Position numbers and translations under genes: made by a program. A DNA stretch of 64,000 nucleotides from Prosthecobacter dejongeii (GTDB lineage: Bacteria > Verrucomicrobiota > Verrucomicrobiia > Verrucomicrobiales > Verrucomicrobiaceae): positions 868,001 to 932,000 of the forward strand of contig NZ_JACHIF010000001.1 in the NCBI RefSeq assembly GCF_014203045.1, in the 5' to 3' direction. This document shows positions 43,234 to 52,550 of the stretch, in pieces. Under the pieces are notes generated by a model, which was not told the DNA's origin, ran no database searches, and saw nothing but the letters and a program-made list of their open reading frames with translations. The first letter of the stretch is position 1. The number at the start of each line of letters is the position of its first letter.

Positions 43234-43361
43234 AAGGGGGGTGGCCTGTCTGTCATGGCAGGTCGCTCTTCAAAAACACTTTTTTGTCTTGAGAGATCTG
43301 TCCTCGCATACCGGGAGCTTGCGAAGACAGACCTTACGATAAAAAACCCAAACCCCCAACG

Positions 43362-43393
43362 ACGGGCCGGAAGGAAACTTCCGGCCCGTTTTT
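43362..43393 (+). terminator. Rho-independent terminator of the groESL transcript
   Basis: Perfect 12-base arms (ACGGGCCGGAAG at 43362-43373 and CTTCCGGCCCGT at 43378-43389) with a GAAA tetraloop, followed by a run of five T (43389-43393) that overlaps the stem end. It is about 160 bases after the groEL stop codon and strong enough to end that transcript. Confidence 0.9.
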
Positions 43394-43521
43394 GTTGGTT
43401 TGGCGAATGAGGTGTTCAGGAGAGGATTGCTCTTGGAGATCAGAGCTCCAAAGGCGGTCTCCTTTTTCTTTGAGAGGTGAAGGCTTAAGAACCTGGGCAC
43501 ACTTTGCGGACGATGTTTCGC

Positions 43522-43628
43522 GTGCTGCGACCACCCCTCACCTGGGCCTCTCCCCAGTTCCTGGGGCGAGGGAACGCGTTTTAGACGCTCAGGATTTGAT
43601 TGCTAACGAAAGCCAAACGACGTCCCCC
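43522..43628. repeat. Partial second copy of the MITE-like repeat
   Basis: The left block (43522-43585) matches the left part of the element at 37807: GCGTGCTGCGACCACCCCTC, then ACC, an internal hairpin (CCCCAGTTCCTGGGG) and GAGGGAACGCGTTTT. At 43610-43630 a short stretch CCAAACGACGTCCCCCTCAC resembles the start of the right arm, but the rest is missing, ending at the 3' end of the neighbouring gene (43629). The element is therefore truncated. Confidence 0.65.
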
Positions 43629-44744
43629 TCACACCGAGATGCGCCGATTGCGCGCGGTGATGGGCCAGCGCTGGGTGGCGGATTTCCCCTCCACGACTAC
43701 GGCTTCCCCGTGCATGGAAACGGTGGGGCAGATGTGGCGCGGGATGCCATGCAGAGCCTGGCCGATCTGGAACTCGTGCGCACGGTCGGTTTGCAGCACC
43801 AGGTGCTCCTCACTTTGCATCAGCACCTCCGCCTCAGGCAGTTCCTCGAACCGGACACGCGGATGCGGGTTTTCTGGGGCCACGGATTTGTGACCGAGGT
43901 CCAGAGTCAGGCGATTCGTGCCTGGTTTGCTGATCACCCGGGCGAGCAAAACAGCGGCAGGCAAAAAAGGTAAATCAGGGTGTTTGTCCCCATACCCAAA
44001 GTCCCACAGCACCGTGGTGCCTGGGGAAAGCGTGCGATCCAGCAAAGGTGCGTGGATGCCGAAGGTGGGGGAGCCGCCGGCGACCAATTCCCCCACGGGC
44101 ACGCCCTCCCCCTCCAGACGCTTGCGAAATTCCAACACGGGCGCATAAGCCGCCTCACAGCGGCTGCGGCGGGTCTCGAGATCTGCATCATGGATGTGCC
44201 CATCATAGGCATGAAGGCCGCGGAAAAGCAGTCTCGGGGTGTCTTTGATCACATGCACGAGGAAAGCCGCCGCCTCTCCAGGGATGATGCCAGTGCGGCC
44301 CATGCCGCAATCTAGCTCCAGGTAAACGCCTAGCGTCACACCGTGCTGCTGGGCCGCAGCCGCGAGCGTGCGCAGCGAGGCCTCGTCATCCGCGATGGCG
44401 GAAAACTTCACTTCAGGAAACTTTACGGCCAGCAGGGCCAGGCGATGGCCATTCGGCCCCACGCAAGGCATGGCCAGCAATACATCGGTACCGCCCCCGG
44501 CTGCACACATTTCCGCCTCCGCGATGGTGGCGGCTTTAAACTTTGTGATGCCCAACTTTACCTGGCGCTGGATCAGCGGCTGCAGCTTGTGGGTCTTCAC
44601 ATGCGGTCGCAGGCGTTCAGGCCCACCAGCGATCTCCAGCATGAGTTGGAGATTATACTCAATGCGCTCACGGTAGAGCAGCAGGGCAGGCGAGGCGATT
44701 TCGGCCTCATTTTCGATGTGGTACCAGGCTGGAGAGAGGATCAT
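43629..44744 (-). CDS. D-threonine aldolase/D-serine dehydratase-like PLP enzyme
   Basis: The ATG at 44744 (MILSPAWYHIENEAEI) gives 371 residues; the longer in-frame reading to 44912 runs into the divergent corA promoter and is unlikely. Fold-type III PLP enzyme: LRPHVKTHKL holds the PLP Lys, followed by barrel strands (GVYLELDCGMGRTGI, LHAYDGHIHD), and the C-terminal metal pair His-x-Cys in IPRHICPTVS, seen in eukaryotic-type D-serine dehydratase and D-threonine aldolases. The exact substrate is unknown. Its end abuts the truncated repeat. Confidence 0.85.
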   Translation of the reverse strand: MILSPAWYHIENEAEIASPALLLYRERIEYNLQLMLEIAGGPERLRPHVKTHKLQPLIQRQVKLGITKFKAATIAEAEMCAAGGGTDVLLAMPCVGPNGHRLALLAVKFPEVKFSAIADDEASLRTLAAAAQQHGVTLGVYLELDCGMGRTGIIPGEAAAFLVHVIKDTPRLLFRGLHAYDGHIHDADLETRRSRCEAAYAPVLEFRKRLEGEGVPVGELVAGGSPTFGIHAPLLDRTLSPGTTVLWDFGYGDKHPDLPFLPAAVLLARVISKPGTNRLTLDLGHKSVAPENPHPRVRFEELPEAEVLMQSEEHLVLQTDRAHEFQIGQALHGIPRHICPTVSMHGEAVVVEGKSATQRWPITARNRRISV

Positions 44745-44895
44745 GCAGAGGTTTCTTTCTACGCGAGACGAGGGGCAGTCTTCAACCTTCATCCAGGCCC
44801 GCCCTTGTTTCTGGTGCTTTCGTGACAAGTTGACATCTTCCGCGCCTTTTCCTTGGCGGTTCCTCACTCTGCCGCTACTGTTTGCGCCCCCCATC

Positions 44896-45873
44896 ATGGT
44901 TCGACTCATCACCCAGCAAGGTCAGCTCTTCGATTGGCAGGACGAGAAGGTACGTCCCTTCCCGGACAATCTGGTGTACTTAGACCTCCTGAATCCTTCC
45001 CGTGCGGAGGAACTGGAGGCGGAAAGCTGGCTGGAGCACGGCCTCCCGACCCGGGAAGAGATGCAGGAGATCGAGGAATCCAGCCGACTCTACACAGAGC
45101 ACGGTGCCCTGTACATGACGGCGTGGATTCCCGTAGGACTGGACACGCCCGATCCTGACACCACCGCCATCACCTTTGTGCTGGCTCCCGACTGCCTGAC
45201 GACAGTCCGTTACGCAGATCCCATGGCTTTCCGGGTCATGGTGGAGCAGGTCCGCCGCCAGTGTTCCTGCCCCATGAGCAGCGATGCCGTGTTTTTGACC
45301 CTGTGTGAACTCATCGTGGCCCGCATCGCCGATGCGCTGCAGGCCGTGGAATCCGACCTGAAAAAGATTGGTCGTGAGGTCTTCAGCCTGGATCCAAATA
45401 AGGCGAATGCCGCTGTGGAAAAAGACCTGGGAGACGTCGTCCGCACCCTGGGCCGCCGCAGTGCCCTAGTCGCGAATCTGCGTGAAAGCCTCGTGAGTGT
45501 GAACCGCATGCTGCAGTTCTTTTTAAACAATGCCGCGACCTGGATGCGCAGCGACCTCGCGGCCCAGTTCCGCAGCGTGATGCGCGACGTGAAGTCTCTG
45601 GATGACTACACCAACCAACAGCAGCAGGAGATGACCTTTCTCCTCGAGTCCACCCTGGGCCTCATCAACATCCAGCAGAACCAAATCATCAAGATCTTCA
45701 CCATCGCCAGCGTGTTGTTCATGCCGCCGACGCTCATCGCCAGCCTGTATGGCATGAACTTTGAGCACATGCCTGAGCTGAAGCTGCCCTGGGCCTACCC
45801 AGCCGTCATCTGCGTGCTGGTGATTTCCGCCCTGCTGCCCATCTGGTGGTTCAAGCGTAAAAAGCTGCTCTGA
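44896..45873 (+). CDS. corA: Magnesium/cobalt transporter CorA
   Basis: From ATG 44896 (MVRLITQQGQLFDWQ) 325 residues; an upstream in-frame start at 44716 would overlap the divergent gene. Inner-membrane divalent cation channel. The long cytoplasmic domain is followed by two C-terminal helices, the first ending in the signature YGMNFEHMPE (GMN motif), the second ending in a basic KRKKLL tail. The length fits the CorA family. The intergenic space to the divergent aldolase-like gene is about 150 bases. Confidence 0.95.
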   Translation: MVRLITQQGQLFDWQDEKVRPFPDNLVYLDLLNPSRAEELEAESWLEHGLPTREEMQEIEESSRLYTEHGALYMTAWIPVGLDTPDPDTTAITFVLAPDCLTTVRYADPMAFRVMVEQVRRQCSCPMSSDAVFLTLCELIVARIADALQAVESDLKKIGREVFSLDPNKANAAVEKDLGDVVRTLGRRSALVANLRESLVSVNRMLQFFLNNAATWMRSDLAAQFRSVMRDVKSLDDYTNQQQQEMTFLLESTLGLINIQQNQIIKIFTIASVLFMPPTLIASLYGMNFEHMPELKLPWAYPAVICVLVISALLPIWWFKRKKLL

Positions 45874-45916
45874 GCCTCTGTCAATCGTGGAAAGCCCAGC
45901 CACGGATCGTCCCGCC

Positions 45917-46315
45917 ATGAATCATCCCCTGGTCTCCTACCCGCAGAATCCCGATACACCCACCTCGCACCTGCCCTTCAGCCCCAGCGTGGTGGTGGGG
46001 GACCTGATCTTCGTTTCTGGCCAAGCCTCCGTGGATGAAACGGGGAAAATTGTCAGCGACAGCTTTGAGGGCGAATTTCGCCGTTCGGTGGAAAACCTGC
46101 GCAAGGTGCTGGAAGCGGCAGGCAGTGACCTGGCCCACGTGGTGCAGACCCGCAACTACGTGCGCGATGCAGAAGACGTGGCCACGTTTAACCAACTGTA
46201 TCGCGAATACTTCAGCGCTCCCTTCCCCGCCCGCACCACGATCACGAACTGCCTGCCGCCTTCGTTGCGGTATGAGATCGAAGCGGTGGCGGTGAAGGCG
46301 AATCGAGCCTCTTAG
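45917..46315 (+). CDS. RidA-family imine/enamine deaminase
   Basis: 132 residues from ATG 45917 (MNHPLVSYPQ); an upstream in-frame start at 45887 adds ten residues. RidA motifs: PFSPSVVVGDLIFVSGQ, FRRSVENLRKVLEAAGSDL and FPARTTITNCLPPSLRYEIEAVAVK with the conserved Arg that binds the substrate carboxylate. Members neutralise 2-aminoacrylate and related reactive imines. The corA gene is 43 bases upstream; cotranscription is possible. Confidence 0.92.
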   Translation: MNHPLVSYPQNPDTPTSHLPFSPSVVVGDLIFVSGQASVDETGKIVSDSFEGEFRRSVENLRKVLEAAGSDLAHVVQTRNYVRDAEDVATFNQLYREYFSAPFPARTTITNCLPPSLRYEIEAVAVKANRAS

Positions 46316-46319
46316 ACAG

Positions 46320-46340
46320 TCAGGGGTTGTTTCCCCCTGA
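46320..46340. terminator. Possible terminator hairpin between convergent genes
   Basis: TCAGGGG and CCCCTGA pair around a seven-base loop between ridA and the esterase gene, which converge here. There is no clear T-run, so termination activity is uncertain. Confidence 0.3.
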
Positions 46341-46368
46341 GGAGTAAGGGTTCACACCTCCGGATACA

Positions 46369-47202
46369 TCACGGCAACCAGCCCATGCTGCCCATCCATT
46401 CAGCACAACGGGCGGGCCAGGCGTTGATAGGCTGTTTGTTATCCCTCATGCCAAAGCCATGACCGCCGGCGGAAAAGAGGTGCAGTTCGGCAGAGCGTTT
46501 TTGCTTTTTATACTCCAGGTAAAGCAGGGTGGCAGCTACCGGGTTATTGCCATCGTCACTGGCACAGGCGAGGAACATGGGCGGCGCATCGGCAGGCACC
46601 GTGAAAGCAGGATTCAGCTTGAAGGGATCCGCAGGATCTAGGAAACCGCCGCCGTAGATCATGATGCCAAAATCTGGGCGCTGAGCATTCGTCTTGGAAT
46701 CGCGATCACAGGCCAGATGGCCCAACAGATTGCCCCCCGCGCTAAAGCCGAGGAGGCCCACACGTTTGGGGTTCAGCTTCCACTCAGTGGCGTGTTGACG
46801 GATGATCTCCAGGGCCTTTTGAGCATCCTGCACCGGCTTCTCATGGGGAGGTGTTTCATCCCGCGTGGGGGTGCGGTAAGTCAGCAGCACGCCCGTGACT
46901 CCCAGGGTATTCAGCCATTCACAGACCTGCGTGCCTTCATGCACAGCGGAAAGAAACGCATAGGCCCCACCTGGAGCTACGATGACGCTCGTACCATTCG
47001 GTTTATCTGGCTGGTAAACCGTGATCGTAGGGGAGGTGACGTTCGTCACCGTGCTCTTGCCCGCCCGCTTCTGAATGAACTCCGCCGTGGCGGCAGAGGG
47101 GGCTTTCATCTCTCCAGGTGCGCCTTCAGGCCACAGAGGTAGCTTTAACGGCTCGGCCGCGGTGAGCGTAAGACTGAAAAGAGGAAGAAAGAACCATTTC
47201 AT
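46369..47202 (-). CDS. Secreted alpha/beta hydrolase, acetyl-xylan-esterase type
   Basis: The ATG at 47202 (MKWFFLPLFSLTLTAAEP) yields a signal peptide and 277 residues. Motifs: VIVAPGGAYAFLSAVHEG (oxyanion), the nucleophile LLGFSAGGNLLGHLAC, and late Asp/His (LACASDDGNN, GGHGFGMRD). The protein is similar to the gene at 15660. In the cluster it is last, after an SDR and an aldolase, and likely deacetylates or hydrolyses a carbohydrate ester outside the cytoplasm. Confidence 0.87.
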   Translation of the reverse strand: MKWFFLPLFSLTLTAAEPLKLPLWPEGAPGEMKAPSAATAEFIQKRAGKSTVTNVTSPTITVYQPDKPNGTSVIVAPGGAYAFLSAVHEGTQVCEWLNTLGVTGVLLTYRTPTRDETPPHEKPVQDAQKALEIIRQHATEWKLNPKRVGLLGFSAGGNLLGHLACDRDSKTNAQRPDFGIMIYGGGFLDPADPFKLNPAFTVPADAPPMFLACASDDGNNPVAATLLYLEYKKQKRSAELHLFSAGGHGFGMRDNKQPINAWPARCAEWMGSMGWLP

Positions 47203-47257
47203 GGGTAAGCATGAACGTCGCAAAGCCGATGATCCTTCGGTGTTTCGTGAGCGGTGA

Positions 47258-48031
47258 TCACTTCGCGGTGTAACCCCCATCCACCGGCAGATTCACCCCG
47301 GTGATGTAGCGTGAAGCTTCACTGAGCAGGAAGACGACAGCTCCACCCAGATCATCGTCATCCGCCATGCGATTCAGCATCGTGTGCTCGCTGTAACGCT
47401 GCACAAACAACTCGGGCTGATTGTTGTAAAACCCACCTGGTGCCAGGCAGTTCACCCGCACGTTTTTCGGTCCATAAAGCGCCGCATAAAAGCGCGTGAG
47501 ATTCAGCATGCCGCCTTTGTGAAAAAAGTAATCGGGGGGCATGTCACCCATGCTGGTTCCCGCATAGAGCTCATAGCTGGGGCCGATCATGCCCTGGATG
47601 CTGCCGATATTGACGATGCTGCCGCGCCCCGCTTCAGCCATGGTGCTGCCAAAATGGCGATGCATCAGCATCAGCCCCGTGGCATTCACCCGCATGGAGT
47701 CTTCCCACTGACTCACATTGCCCAGTGTGCCTTTCATCGGACGCAGCACGGAGTTATTCACCAGCCCATGGAGGGGACCAAAGCGAGATTCAATGCGGCT
47801 GCGCAGGGCTAAGATAGAGTCTTCATCTCCCTGATCAAAAGCCTCCGCGTGCACCCGGTGCCCACGCGCGATTTCCGCAGTGGCCACGGCCTGTAGATTT
47901 TCCGCGCTGCGGGAGGCGATGATGAGTGTGGCCCCGGCTTCAGCCAGAGCAGTGGCCAAGCCACGGCCAAAAAGACCCGCAGCCCCAGTGAGCAGGATGG
48001 TTTTACCTTGGAGAGAAAAGGAAGAAAGCAT
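47258..48031 (-). CDS. Short-chain dehydrogenase/reductase
   Basis: 257 residues. Classical SDR: TGAAGLFGRGLA for cofactor binding, ASRSAENL (typical of NADP- or NAD-binding, not decided), NNSV-type NAG variant, the serine in NIGSIQGMIGP and the YxxxK as YFFHK, with PGGFYNNQPELF later. A sugar or sugar-acid dehydrogenase role is likely given the neighbours, but not shown. It lies five bases from the aldolase gene. Confidence 0.88.
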   Translation of the reverse strand: MLSSFSLQGKTILLTGAAGLFGRGLATALAEAGATLIIASRSAENLQAVATAEIARGHRVHAEAFDQGDEDSILALRSRIESRFGPLHGLVNNSVLRPMKGTLGNVSQWEDSMRVNATGLMLMHRHFGSTMAEAGRGSIVNIGSIQGMIGPSYELYAGTSMGDMPPDYFFHKGGMLNLTRFYAALYGPKNVRVNCLAPGGFYNNQPELFVQRYSEHTMLNRMADDDDLGGAVVFLLSEASRYITGVNLPVDGGYTAK

Positions 48032-48036
48032 GGCCG

Positions 48037-48846
48037 TTATTTGGAAGCGTAAACCGAGTCCGTCTCACCGCGCCCTGCCGCCCCGTGGAAATCTGTCACC
48101 ATCTTGCGCATAGCGTTGCCAAGCTCGATCACATCCGCCCCTAGCGTGAAGATGCGGGTGCCTTCGGCGATGACCTCCTCCTTTTGACCAAAGAGCGAGG
48201 CCACGGCGACATGCTTGCCATGTTTCAATGCCGCCGCTGCCACCCGCTTGCGGGCAGCGACGACTTGCGGGTGGGTGGCCTGGCCTAACAAACCCACGCG
48301 GTGGCTGAAATCCCCCGCTCCGAACAGCAGCGCATCATACCCCGGCACAGCGGCAATCTCCTCCACCTGCTCCAGAGCTTCGGGAGACTCGATTTGTAGA
48401 ATAACTAACTTTTCAGTATTGCAGTGGTGAACGTATTCACTCAGCGACACCTGACAAAAGAGTCCATCCATGTTTCCCCCATCCAGCGCTTTGCTACCCA
48501 CCGGCCGACAGCGCACCATGTCCACCACTTGCCGTGCCTCTTCAGCACTGGTGATGTGAGGCACCATGATGCCAGTTGCATCGCACTCAAAGGGCTTCAC
48601 ATACTCACTGTAACCGCCCTTATTCACCCGCACGATGGTGTCCATGTCATACAGCTTGGCAGCACGGATCTGGTGTTCCAGATTCAACCAATCGTTGGGC
48701 ACATGTTCATTGCAAAGCCACACTGCCGAGGCCCCAGCTAAACCAGCCAATTCGATGATGCGCGGATCAATGAGATTCAGTTTAAGAATCGTGGAGGACT
48801 CACCTGCACGCAGTTCGCGCAGGATACGGGAGGGGCGTAGTTTCAT
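48037..48846 (-). CDS. HpcH/HpaI-family aldolase (2-keto-3-deoxy sugar acid type)
   Basis: The ATG at 48846 (MKLRPSRILRELRAGES) gives 269 residues; a TTG start at 48861 is possible. Family pattern: LNLIDPRIIELAGLAGASAVWLCNEH, DATGIMVPHITSAEEARQVVD with Arg/Glu-Asp metal sites, and LQIESPEALEQVEEIAAVPG with the catalytic Glu. The enzyme probably cleaves a 2-keto-3-deoxy acid to pyruvate and an aldehyde. The sugar-acid dehydratase at 30662 would make such substrates, though it is about 16 kb away. Confidence 0.85.
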   Translation of the reverse strand: MKLRPSRILRELRAGESSTILKLNLIDPRIIELAGLAGASAVWLCNEHVPNDWLNLEHQIRAAKLYDMDTIVRVNKGGYSEYVKPFECDATGIMVPHITSAEEARQVVDMVRCRPVGSKALDGGNMDGLFCQVSLSEYVHHCNTEKLVILQIESPEALEQVEEIAAVPGYDALLFGAGDFSHRVGLLGQATHPQVVAARKRVAAAALKHGKHVAVASLFGQKEEVIAEGTRIFTLGADVIELGNAMRKMVTDFHGAAGRGETDSVYASK

Positions 48847-48929
48847 GGAAGAGTGGATCAAATCAGACCCGCTTTTGGCAGCAGGGATTCCAGGAGCGAT
48901 TGTTCAGGACAGGAGCATTCCGTCAAGCC

Positions 48930-50360
48930 TCAAGGAGCGAAACGCAGGGCATAGAGATCGGCATCCTTCATCGAGATGCGGAGGCGTACGGCTTTGCCTT
49001 GGAGAAGGCCAAGATCGGAGCCCTTCTTCCATGTCACCTCGGCTTCAAATTCATCGCCATAAAGCTCTGGCATCTCAGCCAAGGCGAATCCTGGAATGGC
49101 TTTCCCCGCCTCATCCTGCACCTCGATCTGCACACGGCCTGTGCCTGAAGTGGAGTAGTTGAGCAGCAATTTTTTGCCTGTAAAAATGAGCGGAGGTGTC
49201 ACAAATTCACCGCCTTTGACATCGGCGTGCACGGAGGCAAAACCCTGCTTGCGAAGACTGAGGCGACGCATCCTGTGATCTGGATAACGATAGTGCTCGC
49301 TGGCGTAAAGAGACCACTCACCGGGCCCCGTTTCGACGATGCCCGAGGCGACCATGTTGTTTCGGTCGGTCCAGTTCAGCGGGTCCGGGCCTGGACGTAG
49401 CCACGCCTCTAAAAAAGTGCGATCCCAATTCACCCCATCACGACTGGTCATGAACACCGTGTCTGAAACTCCAGGCAGTGCGTGTGTGGCGATCTTTTTG
49501 CGGCCAGGCATGTAGCGTTTTGGGAAAGCAAGATACAGGTGAGGAGCGGTGGGGCAAGGGATGGTGGCGGAGGTATAAAAATGCTCACGCGGAACTTCTG
49601 CCTCATAACGGTTCAAGGTAGGCTCCCCCCAAGTCAAAAAGTCCGTGGAGGGGCTGCTTTGAATGTCACGGATCTTATTCGTAAAGATGCGCGTGTAACT
49701 GGTGTATCGTTGGTTAGGCTCGTCCCAAAAAGCAATGTTTTGAGAATCGAAAGCCCCCTTGGTCATCACCGTTTCTGGCCGCATTTTATTCCACTTCAAA
49801 CCATCCGCTGAAGCAAACGCATAAAGACCGCCAGGGGTTTCCCCCGTCATCCAATTTTTCCCAGGCTCTTTTACCCCACCCAAGGCTTTGTAACGTTCCA
49901 TCGGTTTGGCGGCAGGGTTGCTATCGAGAAAGACCGCGAAGTTGTGCGACTCCACGCCGCGCCAAATGACATTGTTCTCCTTGGTGCCGCCAGCTTCAAT
50001 CAGTCCCAACTTAGGACGGCTGAAATGAATGCCATCTTCACTTTCTACCACGCATGTCACTTGGTCCGCTGAGTGATCTGAACCGCCAGCAGAGCCCCGA
50101 TAATAGAGCCGCACTTTCTTCCCATCTTGAATGGCGGAAAAGTATGCACACGTGGGTCCTTCCCAGGGCTGATCCGTCACCAGCACCACTTCCCGGCGCA
50201 CAGGTTCATGCAGTTTCAGGGTCACCCCCTTGACCTGGGTCAGCAGGAGCGAATCCATGAAAAGCTCCCACCGAGAGCCGATGTTCAGAGGCTTTGTGGG
50301 GCTGGCTGCTGAAAGCAGCAGAGGAGACAGGAGAAGGGCGGAGGAGAGCAGCGCTTTCAT
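48930..50360 (-). CDS. Secreted five-bladed beta-propeller glycosidase-like protein
   Basis: The ATG at 50360 (MKALLSSALLLSPLLLSAAS) gives 476 residues with a signal peptide. The repeated strand pattern (WELFMDSLLLTQVKG, WEGPTCAYFSAIQDGKKVRLYYRG, SEDGIHFSRPKLGLI, WDEPNQRYTSYTRIF, FMTSRDGVNWDRTFLEAWLR, GEWSLYASEHYRYPDHRMRRLSLRKQGFASV) is like GH32/GH43-type five-bladed propellers found in PVC proteins. A glycosidase role is plausible; catalytic acidic residues cannot be chosen with confidence. It lies between the aldolase and the FAD oxidoreductase. Confidence 0.72.
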   Translation of the reverse strand: MKALLSSALLLSPLLLSAASPTKPLNIGSRWELFMDSLLLTQVKGVTLKLHEPVRREVVLVTDQPWEGPTCAYFSAIQDGKKVRLYYRGSAGGSDHSADQVTCVVESEDGIHFSRPKLGLIEAGGTKENNVIWRGVESHNFAVFLDSNPAAKPMERYKALGGVKEPGKNWMTGETPGGLYAFASADGLKWNKMRPETVMTKGAFDSQNIAFWDEPNQRYTSYTRIFTNKIRDIQSSPSTDFLTWGEPTLNRYEAEVPREHFYTSATIPCPTAPHLYLAFPKRYMPGRKKIATHALPGVSDTVFMTSRDGVNWDRTFLEAWLRPGPDPLNWTDRNNMVASGIVETGPGEWSLYASEHYRYPDHRMRRLSLRKQGFASVHADVKGGEFVTPPLIFTGKKLLLNYSTSGTGRVQIEVQDEAGKAIPGFALAEMPELYGDEFEAEVTWKKGSDLGLLQGKAVRLRISMKDADLYALRFAP

Positions 50361-50452
50361 GATCACGCGGATACCAACGCCAATCGCACCCTTAAAAACA
50401 CGAACTTCTTTTGGTCTCTTCATGAGACCAGTCCTCTCCTGACTCTGCGGAT

Positions 50453-52480
50453 TTATTGCGGGAGCAACTGCACGGCATCTGCGCCCACGATGCCATCCGT
50501 GGCCTGAGTGCTGATGGTGATCACGGCATCCTGATCTGCTTTAAATGAAAAGGTGCCCAGACTGATGAAGAGCTTATCCACCGGGGGGACTTTTTTCTGG
50601 TTCACGAGCACCTGGGTGCTGCCTTTTGCATGGGCAATGCTGACGGGTACATTGCTGGCACGATTGGGAGCGGAAGCGTAAGAGACACGCACTTCATAGC
50701 GCCCCGTGGCGGGGACTTTGAGACGGTAAATGACACTCTTGCTGCCTTTCTCCAGGTTTTCATCATGGCGGCTGGAGCCATCCAACGTGCTCCCGTAGGT
50801 GCTACCCTGCCAGTGGCCCACACGCTCGGCATCTTGGTCATCCATGACGAGTCCAGGCAGTTTCGAGGAACGAGCCATGGTGGCGAGCTCCGCCAGTTCC
50901 AAAACCGCTTTTTGATCCAGCAGCTTCTGTTTCAGCGCTTTCGTATCAATGGCCTGCACCGAAGTTTTGTTCTGCATCGCCATCACTGCTGCCAAGCCTG
51001 AGGCCTGCCCCAGAGCCATGTACACGGGCTCCATGCGCAGGGAACAATACGCGATGTGACTGGCGGAAAGGCAGACGGGAACGAGCAGGTTTTCACACTC
51101 CGTGAGCTTCGGTGTCAGGCTGCGATAAGCGATCTGATAAGGCAAAGCGGGGGCATCTGGAAAACTGCCTTCATCCCTCACCGTGCCGTCCTCCGCGAGG
51201 ATGCGTTGCACGATGTGACAATCAATAACGAAGGAACCCATACCCACAGAGTCCTCTTTAAAAATGTCGTTTTGCAGATCCTTTTGCACCATGACGTACT
51301 CACCGATCATGCGACGACCTTCACGGACGTAGAGGGCGTAGGGCCAGTATTGATTGTCGGCAAATTCGTCTTTGCAGAGTCCCCAGGAGTTGCACTGATC
51401 TCGCAAGCTCTGCGGAACGCGTTCATCATGACCTAGAAACCAGAGCATGCCCTGAATGAAGTCCACATGATCCTGCCAGATCTGCGCACGCGTGGCCGCA
51501 TCTCCTTCCGGATAGGCCGTATTGGCACCTGGATAATCGGTGGAAAACAGGCCCTGGGCATTCAGGTCATACTTGTCGTTAGCCACACCCCCGAGATGAA
51601 ACAAGCGGCCAAAGCGCACGCCTGGAAAAGCCCGAATGAGACGCAGCAGCAGCTCGTATTTGGCTGGGTCATAAGTCGCGGGTTTGGGAAACGGCACTTT
51701 CAGGTCGGGTCGCTGAGTGACGCAGATGCGGAAGTTGTAAGCCTGGGTGCGGTGATCTGCACTGCCCGGCTGGAGCTGCGGTGCGGCATAGACCCCAAAG
51801 ATAGGTTTGCCTGCAGCATCCAGCCCTGAGATCCCAGCAGGGGTGCCATGAATGTAACTGGGCCCTGTGCCGCCGATGCTGGGGCAATCACTCTCCATCA
51901 CCTCCACCGTGCGCGGGCGGATGGGCATGGGGTAATAACCTGCGAGCGATTCCCCATAATGCGCCTGACTTTCCCGGCCAACGATGTAACTCACCTTGGC
52001 AGCGGCCATGAGGTCGCCCTCATAACTGGCATCCACAAACATCTTCCCCTGATAAGTCGTACCCGCACTGGTGGTGAGACGGGTGATGCGCGGGCCCTCC
52101 TTCGTGATGGATTTCAAGGACTGCGCGGTGACCACTTCCACGCCCGCTTCTTCAAGCATGGTTTTGAAGGTGGCCAGATTCGTCTTCGGCTCCGCATACC
52201 ACATGCTGGTGCCGGGTTGTGCGGCGGCGGCGCGGCTGAAGAACTCACGTGGGAAACCTCCGATGGTCTGTTCCCGCCCCACGTCCGTACGGCACAGCCC
52301 GCCCGTGACAAGCCCCCCGATCCACTGGGTCGGTTCGATAATGACCACTTTGGCCCCTTCGCGCGCGGCGGTAATGCCTGCGCTGATGCCCGCTGGGGTG
52401 CCGCCATAAACGACAAGGTCCACCTCCGCCGCTGAGAGAAGGGACGTGAGGCAGAGAAAGGAAAGAAGCTGCGTGCGCAT
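50453..52480 (-). CDS. Secreted FAD-dependent oxidoreductase with C-terminal golvesin-like domain
   Basis: The ATG at 52480 (MRTQLLSFLCLTSLLSAAE) gives 675 residues with a signal peptide. FAD-binding starts DLVVYGGTPAGISAGITAAREGA, and the internal WIGGLVTGGLCRTDVG, DASYEGDLMAAAKVSYIVGRES are typical of the FAD_oxidored family common in PVC bacteria. The last about 130 residues (from DQDAERVGHWQGSTYG) resemble the golvesin/CBM-like beta domain found in carbohydrate-acting proteins. First gene of the minus-strand cluster, with a divergent regulator 70 bases away. Confidence 0.85.
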   Translation of the reverse strand: MRTQLLSFLCLTSLLSAAEVDLVVYGGTPAGISAGITAAREGAKVVIIEPTQWIGGLVTGGLCRTDVGREQTIGGFPREFFSRAAAAQPGTSMWYAEPKTNLATFKTMLEEAGVEVVTAQSLKSITKEGPRITRLTTSAGTTYQGKMFVDASYEGDLMAAAKVSYIVGRESQAHYGESLAGYYPMPIRPRTVEVMESDCPSIGGTGPSYIHGTPAGISGLDAAGKPIFGVYAAPQLQPGSADHRTQAYNFRICVTQRPDLKVPFPKPATYDPAKYELLLRLIRAFPGVRFGRLFHLGGVANDKYDLNAQGLFSTDYPGANTAYPEGDAATRAQIWQDHVDFIQGMLWFLGHDERVPQSLRDQCNSWGLCKDEFADNQYWPYALYVREGRRMIGEYVMVQKDLQNDIFKEDSVGMGSFVIDCHIVQRILAEDGTVRDEGSFPDAPALPYQIAYRSLTPKLTECENLLVPVCLSASHIAYCSLRMEPVYMALGQASGLAAVMAMQNKTSVQAIDTKALKQKLLDQKAVLELAELATMARSSKLPGLVMDDQDAERVGHWQGSTYGSTLDGSSRHDENLEKGSKSVIYRLKVPATGRYEVRVSYASAPNRASNVPVSIAHAKGSTQVLVNQKKVPPVDKLFISLGTFSFKADQDAVITISTQATDGIVGADAVQLLPQ

Positions 52481-52550
52481 GGTCGAAGAATAGCAGAGGA
52501 GAACGGGTGGCGTCTTGTGAGTGAGCGCCATCTTTTGTTAAATCCCTGCC